In this document: positions 35,579 to 45,455 of the stretch, piece after piece
Numbering within the stretch: position 1 is the stretch's first letter
How the letters are laid out: each line of letters starts with the position of its first letter
DNA from: Geodermatophilus nigrescens
Lineage (GTDB): Bacteria > Actinomycetota > Actinomycetes > Mycobacteriales > Geodermatophilaceae
Length of the DNA: 64,000 bases
NCBI RefSeq assembly: GCF_900129495.1
Contig: NZ_FQVX01000001.1
Location: 1,426,001-1,490,000, forward strand
Reading direction: 5' to 3'
Position numbers and translations under genes: made by a program
Notes under the pieces: generated by a model
What the model was told of the DNA's origin: nothing
Database searches by the model: none
What the model saw: only the letters and a program-made list of their open reading frames with translations

Positions 35579-36379
35579 TCAGGCCGCGGCGGCGGCCGCC
35601 CACGAGGGCTCGGGGACGTCGGCGCGCGGGAAGCACGGGCGCAGCGCCAGCGGGCTGCGGAACGGGCGCCACGTCCCCTCGCGCTGGGCCAGCCGGTCGG
35701 CCACCGCGTAGATGACCGCCGGGTGGTGGGCCATCCCCAGGTGGCTGGCGTACACGGCGACGTTCTCCGCGGTGGGGGAGAGCCGGTCGAGGCACGCCTG
35801 CCACGGCACGATGCCGTCCTGGTGCGAGTAGATCGACGTCGAGGGCACCGGCAGCGGCGTCGACTCGGTCTCCAGCGGCAGCACGCGCCGCTCCACGTGC
35901 AGGTGCGAGTAGCGCTCGAAGACCTTGTGCGCGCGGGTCTGGTCGTCGCGCTGCAGGGCGAAGGGGCTGCCCAGGGTGATCACCTGGCGCACCGAGTCGG
36001 GCGTCTTGCGGGCCAGGTCGCGGGCGAAGATGCCGCCCAGGCTCTGCCCGACGAGGCTGATCGGCCGGCCGTAGCGGTCGCTCAGGTCGGAGATGCGCTG
36101 CGCCATGCCCTCGACGCACTCGGCGGTCGGGCCGATGTTGCGGCCCAGCCGCCAGCCGTGCACCCGGTAGCCCAGGCGGCGCAGCGTGCGGCGCAGCGTC
36201 ACGGTGGACATGTCGTCGGCCATCAGGCCGGGCAGCACGAGCACGGGGTGCCCGTCGCCGGCGGGCAGCCGCGACAGCAGCGGCCGTGCGGCCAGGTAGA
36301 GGCCGTAGTCGCCGAACGCGCGGCCCACCTCGGTGAGGTACAGCGGCAGTGCCGGCTGCTCGTACCCGGATCCCGACAC
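35579..36379 (-). CDS. alpha/beta hydrolase, triacylglycerol lipase-like
   Basis: A 266-residue hydrolase with the lipase elbow GQSLGGIFARDLARK (nucleophile Ser), preceded by VLVLPGLMADDMSTVTLR. A likely acid residue is in IYSHQDGIVPW and the histidine in ASHLGMAHHP. No signal peptide is seen, so it is probably cytoplasmic or peripheral. The GTG at 36379 follows GAGGAGGA. It is divergent from a second hydrolase and sits at the edge of the lipid-metabolism block. Confidence 0.8.
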   Translation of the reverse strand: MSGSGYEQPALPLYLTEVGRAFGDYGLYLAARPLLSRLPAGDGHPVLVLPGLMADDMSTVTLRRTLRRLGYRVHGWRLGRNIGPTAECVEGMAQRISDLSDRYGRPISLVGQSLGGIFARDLARKTPDSVRQVITLGSPFALQRDDQTRAHKVFERYSHLHVERRVLPLETESTPLPVPSTSIYSHQDGIVPWQACLDRLSPTAENVAVYASHLGMAHHPAVIYAVADRLAQREGTWRPFRSPLALRPCFPRADVPEPSWAAAAAA

Positions 36380-36595
36380 GTCGTCCTCCTCGCCCGTGGC
36401 AGCGGTGCCACGTGTCCGCTCCGGTACCACTCTCGGCAGCCGGTCACACCTGACTGCCCGATCGCGGGCGATCCGGTGGACCGCAGTGTGTCCCACGCCA
36501 CACGGACCACAGGGGTCCCGCTGCACGGTCCACCCGGTCGTGCAACCGTCGGGGGAGCGGGCGCGGGCGCGCCGGCGGAGCGGGAGGGACGGCGC

Positions 36596-37507
36596 GTGGA
36601 GCAGCCAGCAGGGACCGGCCGGACGATCGACCTGGGCGGGCCGGTGCACGTCGTCGACCACGGCGGGCTCGAGGGCGGCCCCGCCGTCGTGCTCGTGCAC
36701 GGCCTCGGCGGCTCGCACGGCAACTGGGACCTGTTCGCGCCGCTGCTGACGCCGTCGGCCCGCGTGTGGGCCCTGGACCTGCCGGGCTTCGGCCGCAGCG
36801 AGCCCGGTGAGCGGCGGACGACGGTGCAGGCCAACGTGGGCGTCCTGCAGCGCTTCCTGCGCGAGGTGGTGGGGGAGCCGGCGGTGCTGGTCGGCAACTC
36901 GATGGGCGGGATGATCTCGCTGTTCACCGCCGCGGCCTCGCCGGACGCCGTCCGCGCGCTGGTGCTGCTCGACCCGGCGCTGCCCGGCGGCCGCCGGAGG
37001 CTGGACCCGCTCGTGGCGGCCACCTTCGCGCTGTACGCCGTCCCCGGGGTGGGGGAACGGTTCCTGCGCCTGCGGCGGGTCCGGTCGACGCCGCTGACCC
37101 GCGTGCGCGCGATGCTGGACCTGGTCGGCGTCGACCCCGACGAACTGCCCGCGCCGGTGGTCGACCGGGCGGTCACCCTGCTCGAGCAGCGCGAGGACGC
37201 CGCCGGCATGGACCGGGCGTTCCTCGCCGCGGCGCGCTCGCTGCTGTGGATCCTGCTCGACCCGCGCCGCTACCGGGGCGCGATGGCCCGGGTGACCGCG
37301 CCGGTCCTGCTGGTGCACGGCGACCGCGACCGGCTGGTGTCGGTGGACGCCGCGCGGCAGGCGGCGCGGGAGAACCCCGGCTGGCGCTACGAGGAGCTGG
37401 CCGGGGTCGGGCACGTGCCGCAGCTGCAGGTGCCCGACCGCCTGGCCGGCCTCGTCCTCTCCTGGCTCGGCGACGTCGCCGTCAGCGGCTCCGCAGCTCG
37501 GTCTTGA
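36596..37507 (+). CDS. alpha/beta hydrolase
   Basis: A 303-residue hydrolase with oxyanion motif VHGLGGSHGNW, elbow GNSMGGMISL, acid HGDRDRLV and final GVGHVPQLQVP, giving a complete Ser-Asp-His triad. The type fits an esterase, monoacylglycerol lipase or C-C hydrolase; no substrate can be assigned. GTG at 36596 follows GGAGGG. The last 26 bases overlap the convergent acyl-CoA synthetase gene. Confidence 0.85.
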   Translation: MEQPAGTGRTIDLGGPVHVVDHGGLEGGPAVVLVHGLGGSHGNWDLFAPLLTPSARVWALDLPGFGRSEPGERRTTVQANVGVLQRFLREVVGEPAVLVGNSMGGMISLFTAAASPDAVRALVLLDPALPGGRRRLDPLVAATFALYAVPGVGERFLRLRRVRSTPLTRVRAMLDLVGVDPDELPAPVVDRAVTLLEQREDAAGMDRAFLAAARSLLWILLDPRRYRGAMARVTAPVLLVHGDRDRLVSVDAARQAARENPGWRYEELAGVGHVPQLQVPDRLAGLVLSWLGDVAVSGSAARS

Positions 37508-39008
37508 GCACCTTCCCGCTCGGGCCCTTGGGCAGCTCGTCGACCACCGTGACGTCGCGCGGGTACTTGTAGGCCGCCAGCCGCTCCTTGCAGAACGCGA
37601 TGACGTCGGCGGGCTCGGCCGTCGCGCCGGGCCGCAGGCTGACGAACGCGACGACCTCCTCGCCGAGCCGCTCGTCGGGCCGGCCGATGACGGCGGCCTC
37701 GCGGATCGCGGGGTGCTCGTGCAGGACCTCCTCGATCTCGCGCGGGTAGACGTTGAAGCCGCCGCGGATGACCAGGTCCTTCTTGCGGTCGACGATGTAG
37801 AAGAAGCCGTCGTCGTCCTGGTAGCCGAGGTCGCCGGTGTGGAACCAGCCGCCCCGCATGGCCTCGGCGGTGGCGTCGGGCCGGCCGAGGTAGCCCTTCA
37901 TGACGTTGTGGCCGCGCAGCACGATCTCCCCGACGTGCTCGGGGCCCCGCGGCAGCTCGGCGTCCTGGCCGTCGACGACGCGCACCTCGCAGCCCCACAG
38001 CCGCTTGCCGATCGACATGACGCGGCGCTCCTCGGCGCTGCGGTTGAAGGTGGCGATGGCGGCGGTCTCCGACAGGCCGTAGCCCTCGAGGATCGTCGCG
38101 GGGTAGGCGGCCTCGAAGCCCTTGATCACCTCGCCGGGGATCGAGGCGCCGCCGGAGACGCAGATCCGCAGCGCGGAGACGTCGCGGCCGGTGAGGTCGG
38201 CGTGCATCAGCGCCACGAACATCGTGGGCACGCCGCAGAACACCGTCACCCGGTGCTGCTCCATCGCGTCGAGGACCGCGCCGACGTCGAAGCGCGGCAC
38301 CAGCACCAGCGTGGCCGCCGAGCGGACGGCGCAGTTCATCACGCTGGACAGGCCGAAGACGTGGAACAGCGGCAGCACGGCCATGCTGACGTCGTCCTCG
38401 CGGTAGGCGAAGGTCTCCGCCGCCACCGACGCGGCCATGTAGGCCTGGAAGTGGGTGAGCTCGGCGCCCTTGGGCCGCCCGGTCGTGCCGCTGGTGTAGA
38501 TGATCACCGCGGTGTCCTCGGGGGACATCTGCTCGACCTCGGCCGGGTCGGCGCCCGCGCCGGCGGCGACGAGCTCGTCGAACGGCGTCGTGTCGGCGGG
38601 TGCGGCGGCCTGCCCGGCGGACACCACCCAGACCGGCACGCCGCCGGCCTCGGCCGCACCCGTGACCGCCTCGTCGGCGAAGGCGTCGAAGGTGACCAGC
38701 GCCTTGGCCCCGCTGTCGGACAGGTGGTAGGCCACCTCGGGCGCCTTGAGCAGCGGGTTGAGCGGGACGAGGGTCATCCCGGCCTTGAGCGCGCCGAAGT
38801 AGGCGAGGACGAACTGCGGCACGTTGGGCAGCTGCAGCGCGACCGAGTCGCCGCGCCGCAGCCCGGCCGCGCGCAGCCCCGCGGCCACCTGCCCGGAGAG
38901 GACGTCGACCTGCCGGTAGGTGAGCGTCGTCGGGCCGATGAGCAGCATCGGCTTGTCCGGCGAGGTGAGGGCCGACTCACGGAGGATGGTGGCGAGGTTG
39001 AAGCTCAT
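37482..39008 (-). CDS. long-chain acyl-CoA synthetase (AMP-binding ligase)
   Basis: A 508-residue ANL-superfamily ligase. The P-loop YTSGTTGRPKG, the motif GYGLSETAA, the hinge/aspartate GWFHTGDLGY, DRKKDLVIRGG and the final catalytic lysine in PSGKVLKTEL are present, so activation of a fatty acid to acyl-CoA is expected. It would supply acyl-CoA to the acyltransferases next door. Chain length is not predictable. It could also be a 4-coumarate-type ligase, as the families overlap. Confidence 0.9.
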   Translation of the reverse strand: MSFNLATILRESALTSPDKPMLLIGPTTLTYRQVDVLSGQVAAGLRAAGLRRGDSVALQLPNVPQFVLAYFGALKAGMTLVPLNPLLKAPEVAYHLSDSGAKALVTFDAFADEAVTGAAEAGGVPVWVVSAGQAAAPADTTPFDELVAAGAGADPAEVEQMSPEDTAVIIYTSGTTGRPKGAELTHFQAYMAASVAAETFAYREDDVSMAVLPLFHVFGLSSVMNCAVRSAATLVLVPRFDVGAVLDAMEQHRVTVFCGVPTMFVALMHADLTGRDVSALRICVSGGASIPGEVIKGFEAAYPATILEGYGLSETAAIATFNRSAEERRVMSIGKRLWGCEVRVVDGQDAELPRGPEHVGEIVLRGHNVMKGYLGRPDATAEAMRGGWFHTGDLGYQDDDGFFYIVDRKKDLVIRGGFNVYPREIEEVLHEHPAIREAAVIGRPDERLGEEVVAFVSLRPGATAEPADVIAFCKERLAAYKYPRDVTVVDELPKGPSGKVLKTELRSR

Positions 39009-39081
39009 GGCCGCTCCTGCCCTGTGACGGGGGTGACACCCGGTCCAGTACCGCCCCGGCGGCGTTCCACACCTCGCGGCG

Positions 39082-42033
39082 TCAGCCGCGGCCCAGCGCC
39101 ACCACCTCGTCGAGGCCCGCCTGCAGGTCGGCGACCAGGCCCGCCGGGTCGCTGACGGCGGCCGCGTCGAGGTTCATGCCGATGCAGCACTGGGTCTCGT
39201 GCGACAGCAGCGTGATCATCGCCGCGCAGCCCGGCAGCGGGCCGAACGGGAACATCCGGGTGATCCGCGAGCCGGCGATGTACACAGGGTGCGCGACGCC
39301 GGGGACGTTGGAGATCTGGACGTCGTTGGCGCTGGTCAGCCGCCCCGACACCGCGCCGATCACCGGCGCGGGCAGCCAGCTGAGCGTGGGCGCGAGCAGG
39401 TCGTTGAGCACGCCGGAGCCGCTGTCGCCGCGCACCGAGAGGACGAACTCCCGGATCGCCCGGACGCGGGCGGCGGGGTCGGCCTCCTCCAGCGGGGCGG
39501 GGAAGCGGGCGCCGGTGAACCGGTTGCCGCCCTCGGGCGCGTCCTGGGAGCGCAGGCTGATCGGGATGCCGACGGTCAGCGTGCCCAGCGGCGCGCCGTG
39601 GCGCTGGTGGTAGCGGCGGAACCCGCCGACCATCGCGGCGAGGAAGCCGTCGTTGAGCGACCCGCCGGCCGCCTTCGCGCCGGCCTTGAGGTCGGCCAGC
39701 GGCACCTCGAGCACCTCCAGGTGCCAGCCGCCGCCGCGCGGGGCGAGCAGGTCCGAGCCCGGTCCCGGCGGCTGCAGCGTGCGCGACGCCGAGCGGGCCG
39801 AGCCCAGCGCGGAGGTGACGACCTCCCACGGCCGGGCACCGGTGGTCAGGGCCTCGACGCCGCGGCGCAGCACCGCGAGCGGCGCCGAGCGGGCGGTGCC
39901 GACCAGCTGCTCGGTGAGCAGGCCGGTGCGGGACACGTCGTCGCCGGGCAGCGGCACCGGCGGCTCGGGCCGCACAGGGTCGTGCTCGGCGGTGCGGCTG
40001 TGCAGCTTCCCCATGAGCTGCACGGCGCCGAGGCCGTCGGTGGTGCTGTGGTGGGTCTTGACGACGTAGCCGGCCCGCCCGTCGGCCATCCCCTCGACGT
40101 ACAGCACCTGCCACAGCGGCCGGTCGCGGTCCAGCGGGGCGGACACGAACTCCCCGACGACGTCGAGCAGCTGCCGCATCGAGCCCGGCCCCTCCAGCCG
40201 CACCCGGTGCACGTGCGCGTCGAGGTCGAGCTCGTCGACGGTCACCCAGCGCGGCGTGCCGATGCCCAGCGCCGGCTCGACGACGCGCTGGCGCATCCGC
40301 GGCACCATCCGCGAGGCCCACTCGTGCGCGGCGCGCAGCCGCTCCCAGTCCGGCGCCGGGTCCAGCAGCTCGAGGAGGGCGACGTTGGCGCGCAGCCGCG
40401 GGTCGGCCACCTCCGCGCGCCACATCGCCGTCTCCAGCGGGTTCATCTCCGGCGCGCTGCCCCAGTCCAGCGGGGTGGCGGGCACCGCGGCCGGCTGGCC
40501 GGCGGTGGGCTCCTCGCTGACCACCGGGCGCTCGGCGCGGCCGCCCCAGTCGGCGAGCGTGCGCACGTACAGGTCGTGCACCTCGGCCACCCGGTCGCCG
40601 ATCTCCTCGGCCGTCCAGCCCTCGGTGGGGATCGGCGGCAGGACCCGCACCTGGACGACGCCGGGGGAGACCGTGGTGGCCCCGCGCCACATCAGCTCGC
40701 CGGTGTTGCGCAGCACGATCGGCACGATCGGGACGCCGGCCTGCATGGCGACGTGGAAGGCGCCCTTCTTGAACGGGCCGAGCGTCGGGGTGACCGACCG
40801 GGTCCCCTCGGGCGCGATGACCAGCGAGATGCCGTCGCGCAGGCGCTGCACCGCGGGCTCGAGCGCCTTGCGGGCCTGCCCGGAGTCGGCGCGGTCGACG
40901 AAGGCGACGTCGGCGAGGCGGAAGGCCAGGCCGAAGCCGGGGGTGTTGGCCAGCTCCTTCTTCGCGACGGCGGTGAACCCGCCGCGCAGCATCTTGGCGA
41001 GCACCAGGACGTCGAGCTGGCTCTGGTGGTTGAACAGGAACACCGCCGGCCGGGTGGCCAGGTGCTCGGCGCCCTGCACGTCGACCCGGACGCCGGCGAT
41101 CGCGCTGCCGAGCTCGCCGGCCAGGGTGATGCCGAGGTCGACCGCCTCCCGCCGGGAGCCGCCCAGCGCGCCCACGGCGACGCCGGTGGCGAACCCGCCC
41201 AGCATGCCGCCGATCCCGGCCACGGTGCGGGCGAGGTCGACCGGCGAGGTGCTCCCGCGGCGGCGGAAGCGGGCCACCGGCCACGAGTAGTGCCGCGCGG
41301 CGGCGACGAGCCCGCGCCCGGGGTTGAGCGCGCGGGCGCGCCCGACGGTGCGCAGGAAGGGCACGTCCTCGTCGCCGTTGGAGTAGGCGTAGCTCTGCAG
41401 CAGGTCGATGCCGTGCTCCTCGGCGAAGGCGCGCACGGCGGCGGCCTTGCCCTTGCGCCACAGCAGCGGCCCGCCGGGCCGGCCGGTGCACACGCCGTCG
41501 ACGATCTCGACGGGGGAGACGAGCACGTGCTCGACGCCGAGCGCGCGGGCGGCCGGCTTCACCTGGAAGCGGGTGGCCGAGGAGGCCAGGACGACGGTGT
41601 GCCCGGCGTTGAGGTGCGCGGTGACCAGCCGCCACGCCTCCGGGTACAGCGAGCCGGCGATGCCCTGCACGAACAGCCGCTCGCCGAGCTCGAGCAGCTC
41701 GTCCTCGCTGCGCCCGGCCCAGGCCCGCATGCCGGCCACGGTGAACCGCTCGAAGTCCTCCTCGGTGGTGACGCCGCGCAGGCCGTTGAGCAGCAGCTCG
41801 CCCAGCGAGTTCGGCGTCACCTCCAGCGAGCGCAGGTGGTGGCGGGCGAAGGCCGCGAGCGAGTAACCGTCGATGACGGTGCCGTCGAAGTCGAAGAACG
41901 CGCCGATCCGGGGGCCCGGCGGGGCGGCCTCCACGTCCGCGACCAGCTGTTCCTCGGTCCACACGTTCGTCCGGGCCATGGCCGCGGCCTGCGCGCCCAG
42001 CCCGGCGGCCGGCGTCGTCCCGCCGTCGGTCAC
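39082..42033 (-). CDS. HAD-PlsC-WS/DGAT triple-domain acyltransferase
   Basis: A 983-residue fusion. Residues about 40-255 form a HAD-IB hydrolase (DFDGT at 48-52); about 315-500 a PlsC acylglycerol-phosphate acyltransferase with HX4D at His336-Asp341 and APEGTRS at 407-413; about 525-983 a wax ester synthase/diacylglycerol acyltransferase with HHSTTDG at 661-667. One chain could thus acylate lysophosphatidate, possibly dephosphorylate phosphatidate and finish triacylglycerol. Mycobacterium tuberculosis has HAD-PlsC (Rv2483c) and WS/DGAT (Rv2484c) as separate neighbours. The GTG at 42033 overlaps the plsB stop (GTGA). No internal stop or frame break is seen. Confidence 0.92.
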   Translation of the reverse strand: MTDGGTTPAAGLGAQAAAMARTNVWTEEQLVADVEAAPPGPRIGAFFDFDGTVIDGYSLAAFARHHLRSLEVTPNSLGELLLNGLRGVTTEEDFERFTVAGMRAWAGRSEDELLELGERLFVQGIAGSLYPEAWRLVTAHLNAGHTVVLASSATRFQVKPAARALGVEHVLVSPVEIVDGVCTGRPGGPLLWRKGKAAAVRAFAEEHGIDLLQSYAYSNGDEDVPFLRTVGRARALNPGRGLVAAARHYSWPVARFRRRGSTSPVDLARTVAGIGGMLGGFATGVAVGALGGSRREAVDLGITLAGELGSAIAGVRVDVQGAEHLATRPAVFLFNHQSQLDVLVLAKMLRGGFTAVAKKELANTPGFGLAFRLADVAFVDRADSGQARKALEPAVQRLRDGISLVIAPEGTRSVTPTLGPFKKGAFHVAMQAGVPIVPIVLRNTGELMWRGATTVSPGVVQVRVLPPIPTEGWTAEEIGDRVAEVHDLYVRTLADWGGRAERPVVSEEPTAGQPAAVPATPLDWGSAPEMNPLETAMWRAEVADPRLRANVALLELLDPAPDWERLRAAHEWASRMVPRMRQRVVEPALGIGTPRWVTVDELDLDAHVHRVRLEGPGSMRQLLDVVGEFVSAPLDRDRPLWQVLYVEGMADGRAGYVVKTHHSTTDGLGAVQLMGKLHSRTAEHDPVRPEPPVPLPGDDVSRTGLLTEQLVGTARSAPLAVLRRGVEALTTGARPWEVVTSALGSARSASRTLQPPGPGSDLLAPRGGGWHLEVLEVPLADLKAGAKAAGGSLNDGFLAAMVGGFRRYHQRHGAPLGTLTVGIPISLRSQDAPEGGNRFTGARFPAPLEEADPAARVRAIREFVLSVRGDSGSGVLNDLLAPTLSWLPAPVIGAVSGRLTSANDVQISNVPGVAHPVYIAGSRITRMFPFGPLPGCAAMITLLSHETQCCIGMNLDAAAVSDPAGLVADLQAGLDEVVALGRG

Positions 42034-44279
42034 GGCTCCACCCCCACGTTCTCCCGCCGCGCCGCGGCGTCCAACTCGTCGATCACTCCTACTCGGCTCA
42101 CGACGTCCCGGACTTGAGCGGCCCACTCCTGGCGGCGGCGGGCCAGCTCCTCGCGGCCGGGGTCGACGAGGTCGAGGTTGGCGGCCAGCTGGAGCGCGCT
42201 GGCGAACAGCTCGCGGGAGAGCGACTCCGGCCCGTGGAGCCGGCCCTGCAGCAGCATCTGCTGACCCACGCCGCTGCACTCGGCGAGGAAGTCGGCCTGC
42301 ACCACGGGGGTGCGCGGGTCGCGGGCGGCCAGCCGCTCGGCGACGACGAGCTGCGCGTCGACGAACGAGCGCAGCACCCGGTGGGCGAGCAGCAGCGGGG
42401 CGCCGCAGAGCACCTCGCGGCCGTCGGCGGTCTCCCAGTGCGGGTCGAGCCGCTCGAGCTCGGCGGTGAGCCGCTCCCGGTAGGCCTCCCGCTCGGGGAA
42501 GAAGAACTCGAACTCCAGCAGCTTGCGCAGCCGGCCCGCCTCCTCCCAGCGGTCGACCGGGTCGCGCAGCATGACCAGCTCGGCGATCGCCCGGTCGACG
42601 ACGTGGTGGATGGCGCTGTTGCGGTAGAAGGCGGCCACCAGGTGCTGGCCGCGCTCGATGGCGTAGACCGGCTCCTCGCCGCCCTCGTAGACGGTGACGA
42701 CGCCCTGCTGCGCCAGCGCGCCGAGCACGTGCCGCACGCCGCGCGGGGTGTGCAGCGCGGCGCCGGAGTGCGGCCGGCCGGTCGCGGTGAGGTAGGCCAG
42801 CAGCGGCTCGAGCACCCGCTGCACCTGCGCGAGGGTGAGCGCCCGGTCGCGGACGCCGAGCAGCGCCAGGGTGACCAGCGCGGTCGCCGTCGCCGGGGTG
42901 ACGGAGTTGATGCCGACGGCGACCTGGAAGGCCACCTTCTGCAGGGTGAGCCGGCGGGCGTCGGGGTCGGCCGGGTCGGCGCCGCCGCGCAGCGCCGCGG
43001 CCAGGGAGATCGGCTCGGCGAACCCGACGTGCACCGTGCCCAGCGGGGTGCGCACCTGCTCGCGGATGTAGGACGCCATCCACGACAGGCCCTCGCCGCG
43101 CTTGGCCGCGCCGCCCTGCTCGGCGGCCATGCCGGTGACCTCGCGCAGCTGGTCGTAGGTGATCGAGACGGGGACGACGTAGGCGTCCTCCACCCGGCCC
43201 CGCTCGACGGCGTCGGCGACGAAGCGCAGCAGCCCGTGGCGGGGCGGGCGCAGCTTGCCGGTGCGCGACCGGCCGCCCTCCATGTACCACTCGAGGTTGA
43301 ACCGCTTGGCCAGCAGGAAGGCGAAGTACTCGCGGACGGCGAGCTTGTAGACCTGGTCGTCGCCGAAGCTGCGGCGGATGAAGACCAGCCCGGCGCGCTT
43401 GGCGATCGGGCCGACCGGCCAGAAGCGCAGGTTGTCCCCGCCGAGGACGTGGTTGCGCGGGAAGTCGTGGGCGGCGAGGACGTCGGCGAGCACGAGCGGG
43501 TCGACGTAGGAGCGGTGGCTGGGGAGGAACACCAGCGGGTGCCGGCGGTTGAGCTCGCGCAGGTCGTCGAGGCGGGCGGTGTCGGCCTGCACGTCCCACG
43601 CGCGGGCGTGCACCGGCCGCAGCAGCCCGGTGAACAGCTCGACGGCGACGGGGTCCATCGCCGCGACCAGCCCGCGCAGGTCCTCGACCGCCTCGGCGGT
43701 GACCTCCTCCTCGGGGCGCTCCAGCCGGTCGGCCAGCGCGGCCACCTCGGCGCGGAACTCCGGGCTGTACTGGATCGCCTCGGCGACGTGCCGCGGCACC
43801 TTGGCGCGGTCGCCGACCACCAGCCGCTCGGCGCGGTCGAGCGCGAGCGCGGCCTGGTGGGCGATGAAGGCGGCGACGTCGCCGGTGCCGTCCCAGCGCT
43901 CGCGCAGCTCGGCCACGGTGGCGGGCTCGGCGACGACGACCCGCGCCCGGTCGGGGTCGCGGCGCAGCGCGGCGGCCTGCAGCGCCGCGGGCGGGCGGCG
44001 CAGCAGCGAGGGCCGGGCGTCGTGCAGCCGGCGGCGGGTGCCCGTGCGGCGGCCGGGCGCGGCGGGGCGCCGGCCGGACCAGGCGACGCGCACCGCCGTC
44101 ACCACGGTGTCGGGGGAGGCGTCGGCGAGCGGGCCGGCCAGCGCCTCGCCGCGCAGCGGGAGCACGGTGGCGCGCCCGGGGTCGGCGGGCAGGGCGTCGG
44201 CCACCAGCCGGCGCTCCACCTCGCTGCCCACGTCGGTCAGCACGATCAGCGGGACGTCGGTGTCCAGCGGCGGGGTCAT
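42030..44279 (-). CDS. plsB: glycerol-3-phosphate acyltransferase
   Basis: A 749-residue membrane-associated acyltransferase that makes lysophosphatidate from glycerol 3-phosphate. HX4D is at His255-Asp260 (SHRSYVD), followed by GGDNLRFWPVGPIAKRAGLVFIRR, and YMEGGRSRTGK. It is the plsB2 type (Rv2482c). The ATG is preceded by AGAGGTG. Coupled by GTGA to the downstream fusion, so the first, second and last steps of triacylglycerol synthesis are co-expressed. An N-terminal 100-residue segment resembles a degenerate repeat of Arg/Pro-rich linker. Confidence 0.93.
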   Translation of the reverse strand: MTPPLDTDVPLIVLTDVGSEVERRLVADALPADPGRATVLPLRGEALAGPLADASPDTVVTAVRVAWSGRRPAAPGRRTGTRRRLHDARPSLLRRPPAALQAAALRRDPDRARVVVAEPATVAELRERWDGTGDVAAFIAHQAALALDRAERLVVGDRAKVPRHVAEAIQYSPEFRAEVAALADRLERPEEEVTAEAVEDLRGLVAAMDPVAVELFTGLLRPVHARAWDVQADTARLDDLRELNRRHPLVFLPSHRSYVDPLVLADVLAAHDFPRNHVLGGDNLRFWPVGPIAKRAGLVFIRRSFGDDQVYKLAVREYFAFLLAKRFNLEWYMEGGRSRTGKLRPPRHGLLRFVADAVERGRVEDAYVVPVSITYDQLREVTGMAAEQGGAAKRGEGLSWMASYIREQVRTPLGTVHVGFAEPISLAAALRGGADPADPDARRLTLQKVAFQVAVGINSVTPATATALVTLALLGVRDRALTLAQVQRVLEPLLAYLTATGRPHSGAALHTPRGVRHVLGALAQQGVVTVYEGGEEPVYAIERGQHLVAAFYRNSAIHHVVDRAIAELVMLRDPVDRWEEAGRLRKLLEFEFFFPEREAYRERLTAELERLDPHWETADGREVLCGAPLLLAHRVLRSFVDAQLVVAERLAARDPRTPVVQADFLAECSGVGQQMLLQGRLHGPESLSRELFASALQLAANLDLVDPGREELARRRQEWAAQVRDVVSRVGVIDELDAAARRENVGVEP

Positions 44280-44408
44280 GCGCACCTCTCTCCGGGGCTC
44301 ACCCGGGATCGCTTGTTGCTGCACGCTTCGTGTCGACGGCCGGCGGCAGCTCGCTCACGCCCGGGGGACGCCGAGCCTGCCGGTCCGGCGCCGCGGGGAG
44401 AAGGCCCC

Positions 44409-45416
44409 TCACCCCGATCGGAGCGTGGCCCGCAGCGCCTCCAGCCCGGAGTAGTTCGGGCGCCAGCCCAGCTGCTCGCGGGCCTTGGTGGTGTCCATGA
44501 TCGCCGGGTGGCTCGCCGCCTCCACCCACTCGGCCACCGGCGGCAGGAACGGCAGCCGCGCCACGGCCCGCGCGGCGAGCTGGGCCGGCGCCGCGGGCAG
44601 CGGCAGGGGCAGCGCGCCGTACTCGCGGGCGACGTCGGCGGCGGTCAGCACGCCGTCGCCGGCGATGTTGTAGGCCCCGGGCGGGCCGGCGGCGACGACG
44701 CACTGCAGCAGCGCGGAACCGACGTCGTCCTCGTGGATGAACTGCAGCGGCAGGGCGGGCACCGCCACCGGCACCGGGACCGGCAGCCGGCGGGTGGACT
44801 GCTCGGCGAGGCGCCGGCCGAGCGGCGCCAGCGGGCCCGGCAGCACGTCCTTGGCGCCGAGCGTGTGCGGGCCGAGCACCACCGGCGGGCGCAGCAGGTA
44901 GAGCCCGATCTCCGGGTGCCTCGCCGCCTCCTCCTGGAGCAGGTGCTCGAGCTCGGCCTTCTCCTGCGCGTAGAACAGCCGCGACGCCGGCCGGACCGGC
45001 CACTCCTCGGTCATGCCGACCGGGTTGTCGGCGTGGAAGCCGTAGGCGGCCACCGAGGAGGCGTAGACGAACCGCTCCGCGCCGGCGGCCGCGGCGGCCC
45101 GGAAGGCGTTGAGCGTGCCGTCGACGTTGATCGCGCGGGTGGTCTGCCGGGAGGCGTTGCCGGTGATGAGGAACGCCAGGTGCACGACGACGTCGGCGCC
45201 GGCGAAGGCCTCACGCAGCGCCCCGGCGTCGCGGACGTCGCCCCGCCGGTACTCCATCTTCGTCCAGCCGCGGGCGGCCGGGTCGAACGGTCGGCGGGCG
45301 ATGCCCACGACCCGGCGCACCCGGTCGTCGGTCTGGAGCAGGGGCACGAGGCCCTCGCCGAAGGTGCCGGTGGGGCCGGTGACGGCGACGGTGAGGTCGG
45401 TCTGCGGAGCGGTCAC
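44409..45416 (-). CDS. NAD-dependent epimerase/dehydratase family protein
   Basis: A 335-residue extended SDR. The Rossmann motif is TGPTGTFGEGL, and the catalytic pair is Tyr and Lys in FYAQEK, after SSVAAYG. The substrate is not evident; sugar-nucleotide epimerases, isonocardicin-type and lipid-linked reductases all belong here. It lies between two acyltransferase genes on the same strand, so a role in lipid or glycolipid metabolism is plausible. Confidence 0.82.
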   Translation of the reverse strand: MTAPQTDLTVAVTGPTGTFGEGLVPLLQTDDRVRRVVGIARRPFDPAARGWTKMEYRRGDVRDAGALREAFAGADVVVHLAFLITGNASRQTTRAINVDGTLNAFRAAAAAGAERFVYASSVAAYGFHADNPVGMTEEWPVRPASRLFYAQEKAELEHLLQEEAARHPEIGLYLLRPPVVLGPHTLGAKDVLPGPLAPLGRRLAEQSTRRLPVPVPVAVPALPLQFIHEDDVGSALLQCVVAAGPPGAYNIAGDGVLTAADVAREYGALPLPLPAAPAQLAARAVARLPFLPPVAEWVEAASHPAIMDTTKAREQLGWRPNYSGLEALRATLRSG

Positions 45417-45455
45417 GACGGTTCCGCTACCCGACCCCTCCGGAGGTGAACCGGG

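Noticed and set aside
42114-45449. 1111-codon plus-strand frame
   Set aside because: Antisense of plsB and the epimerase; no motif found and composition typical of a shadow frame.
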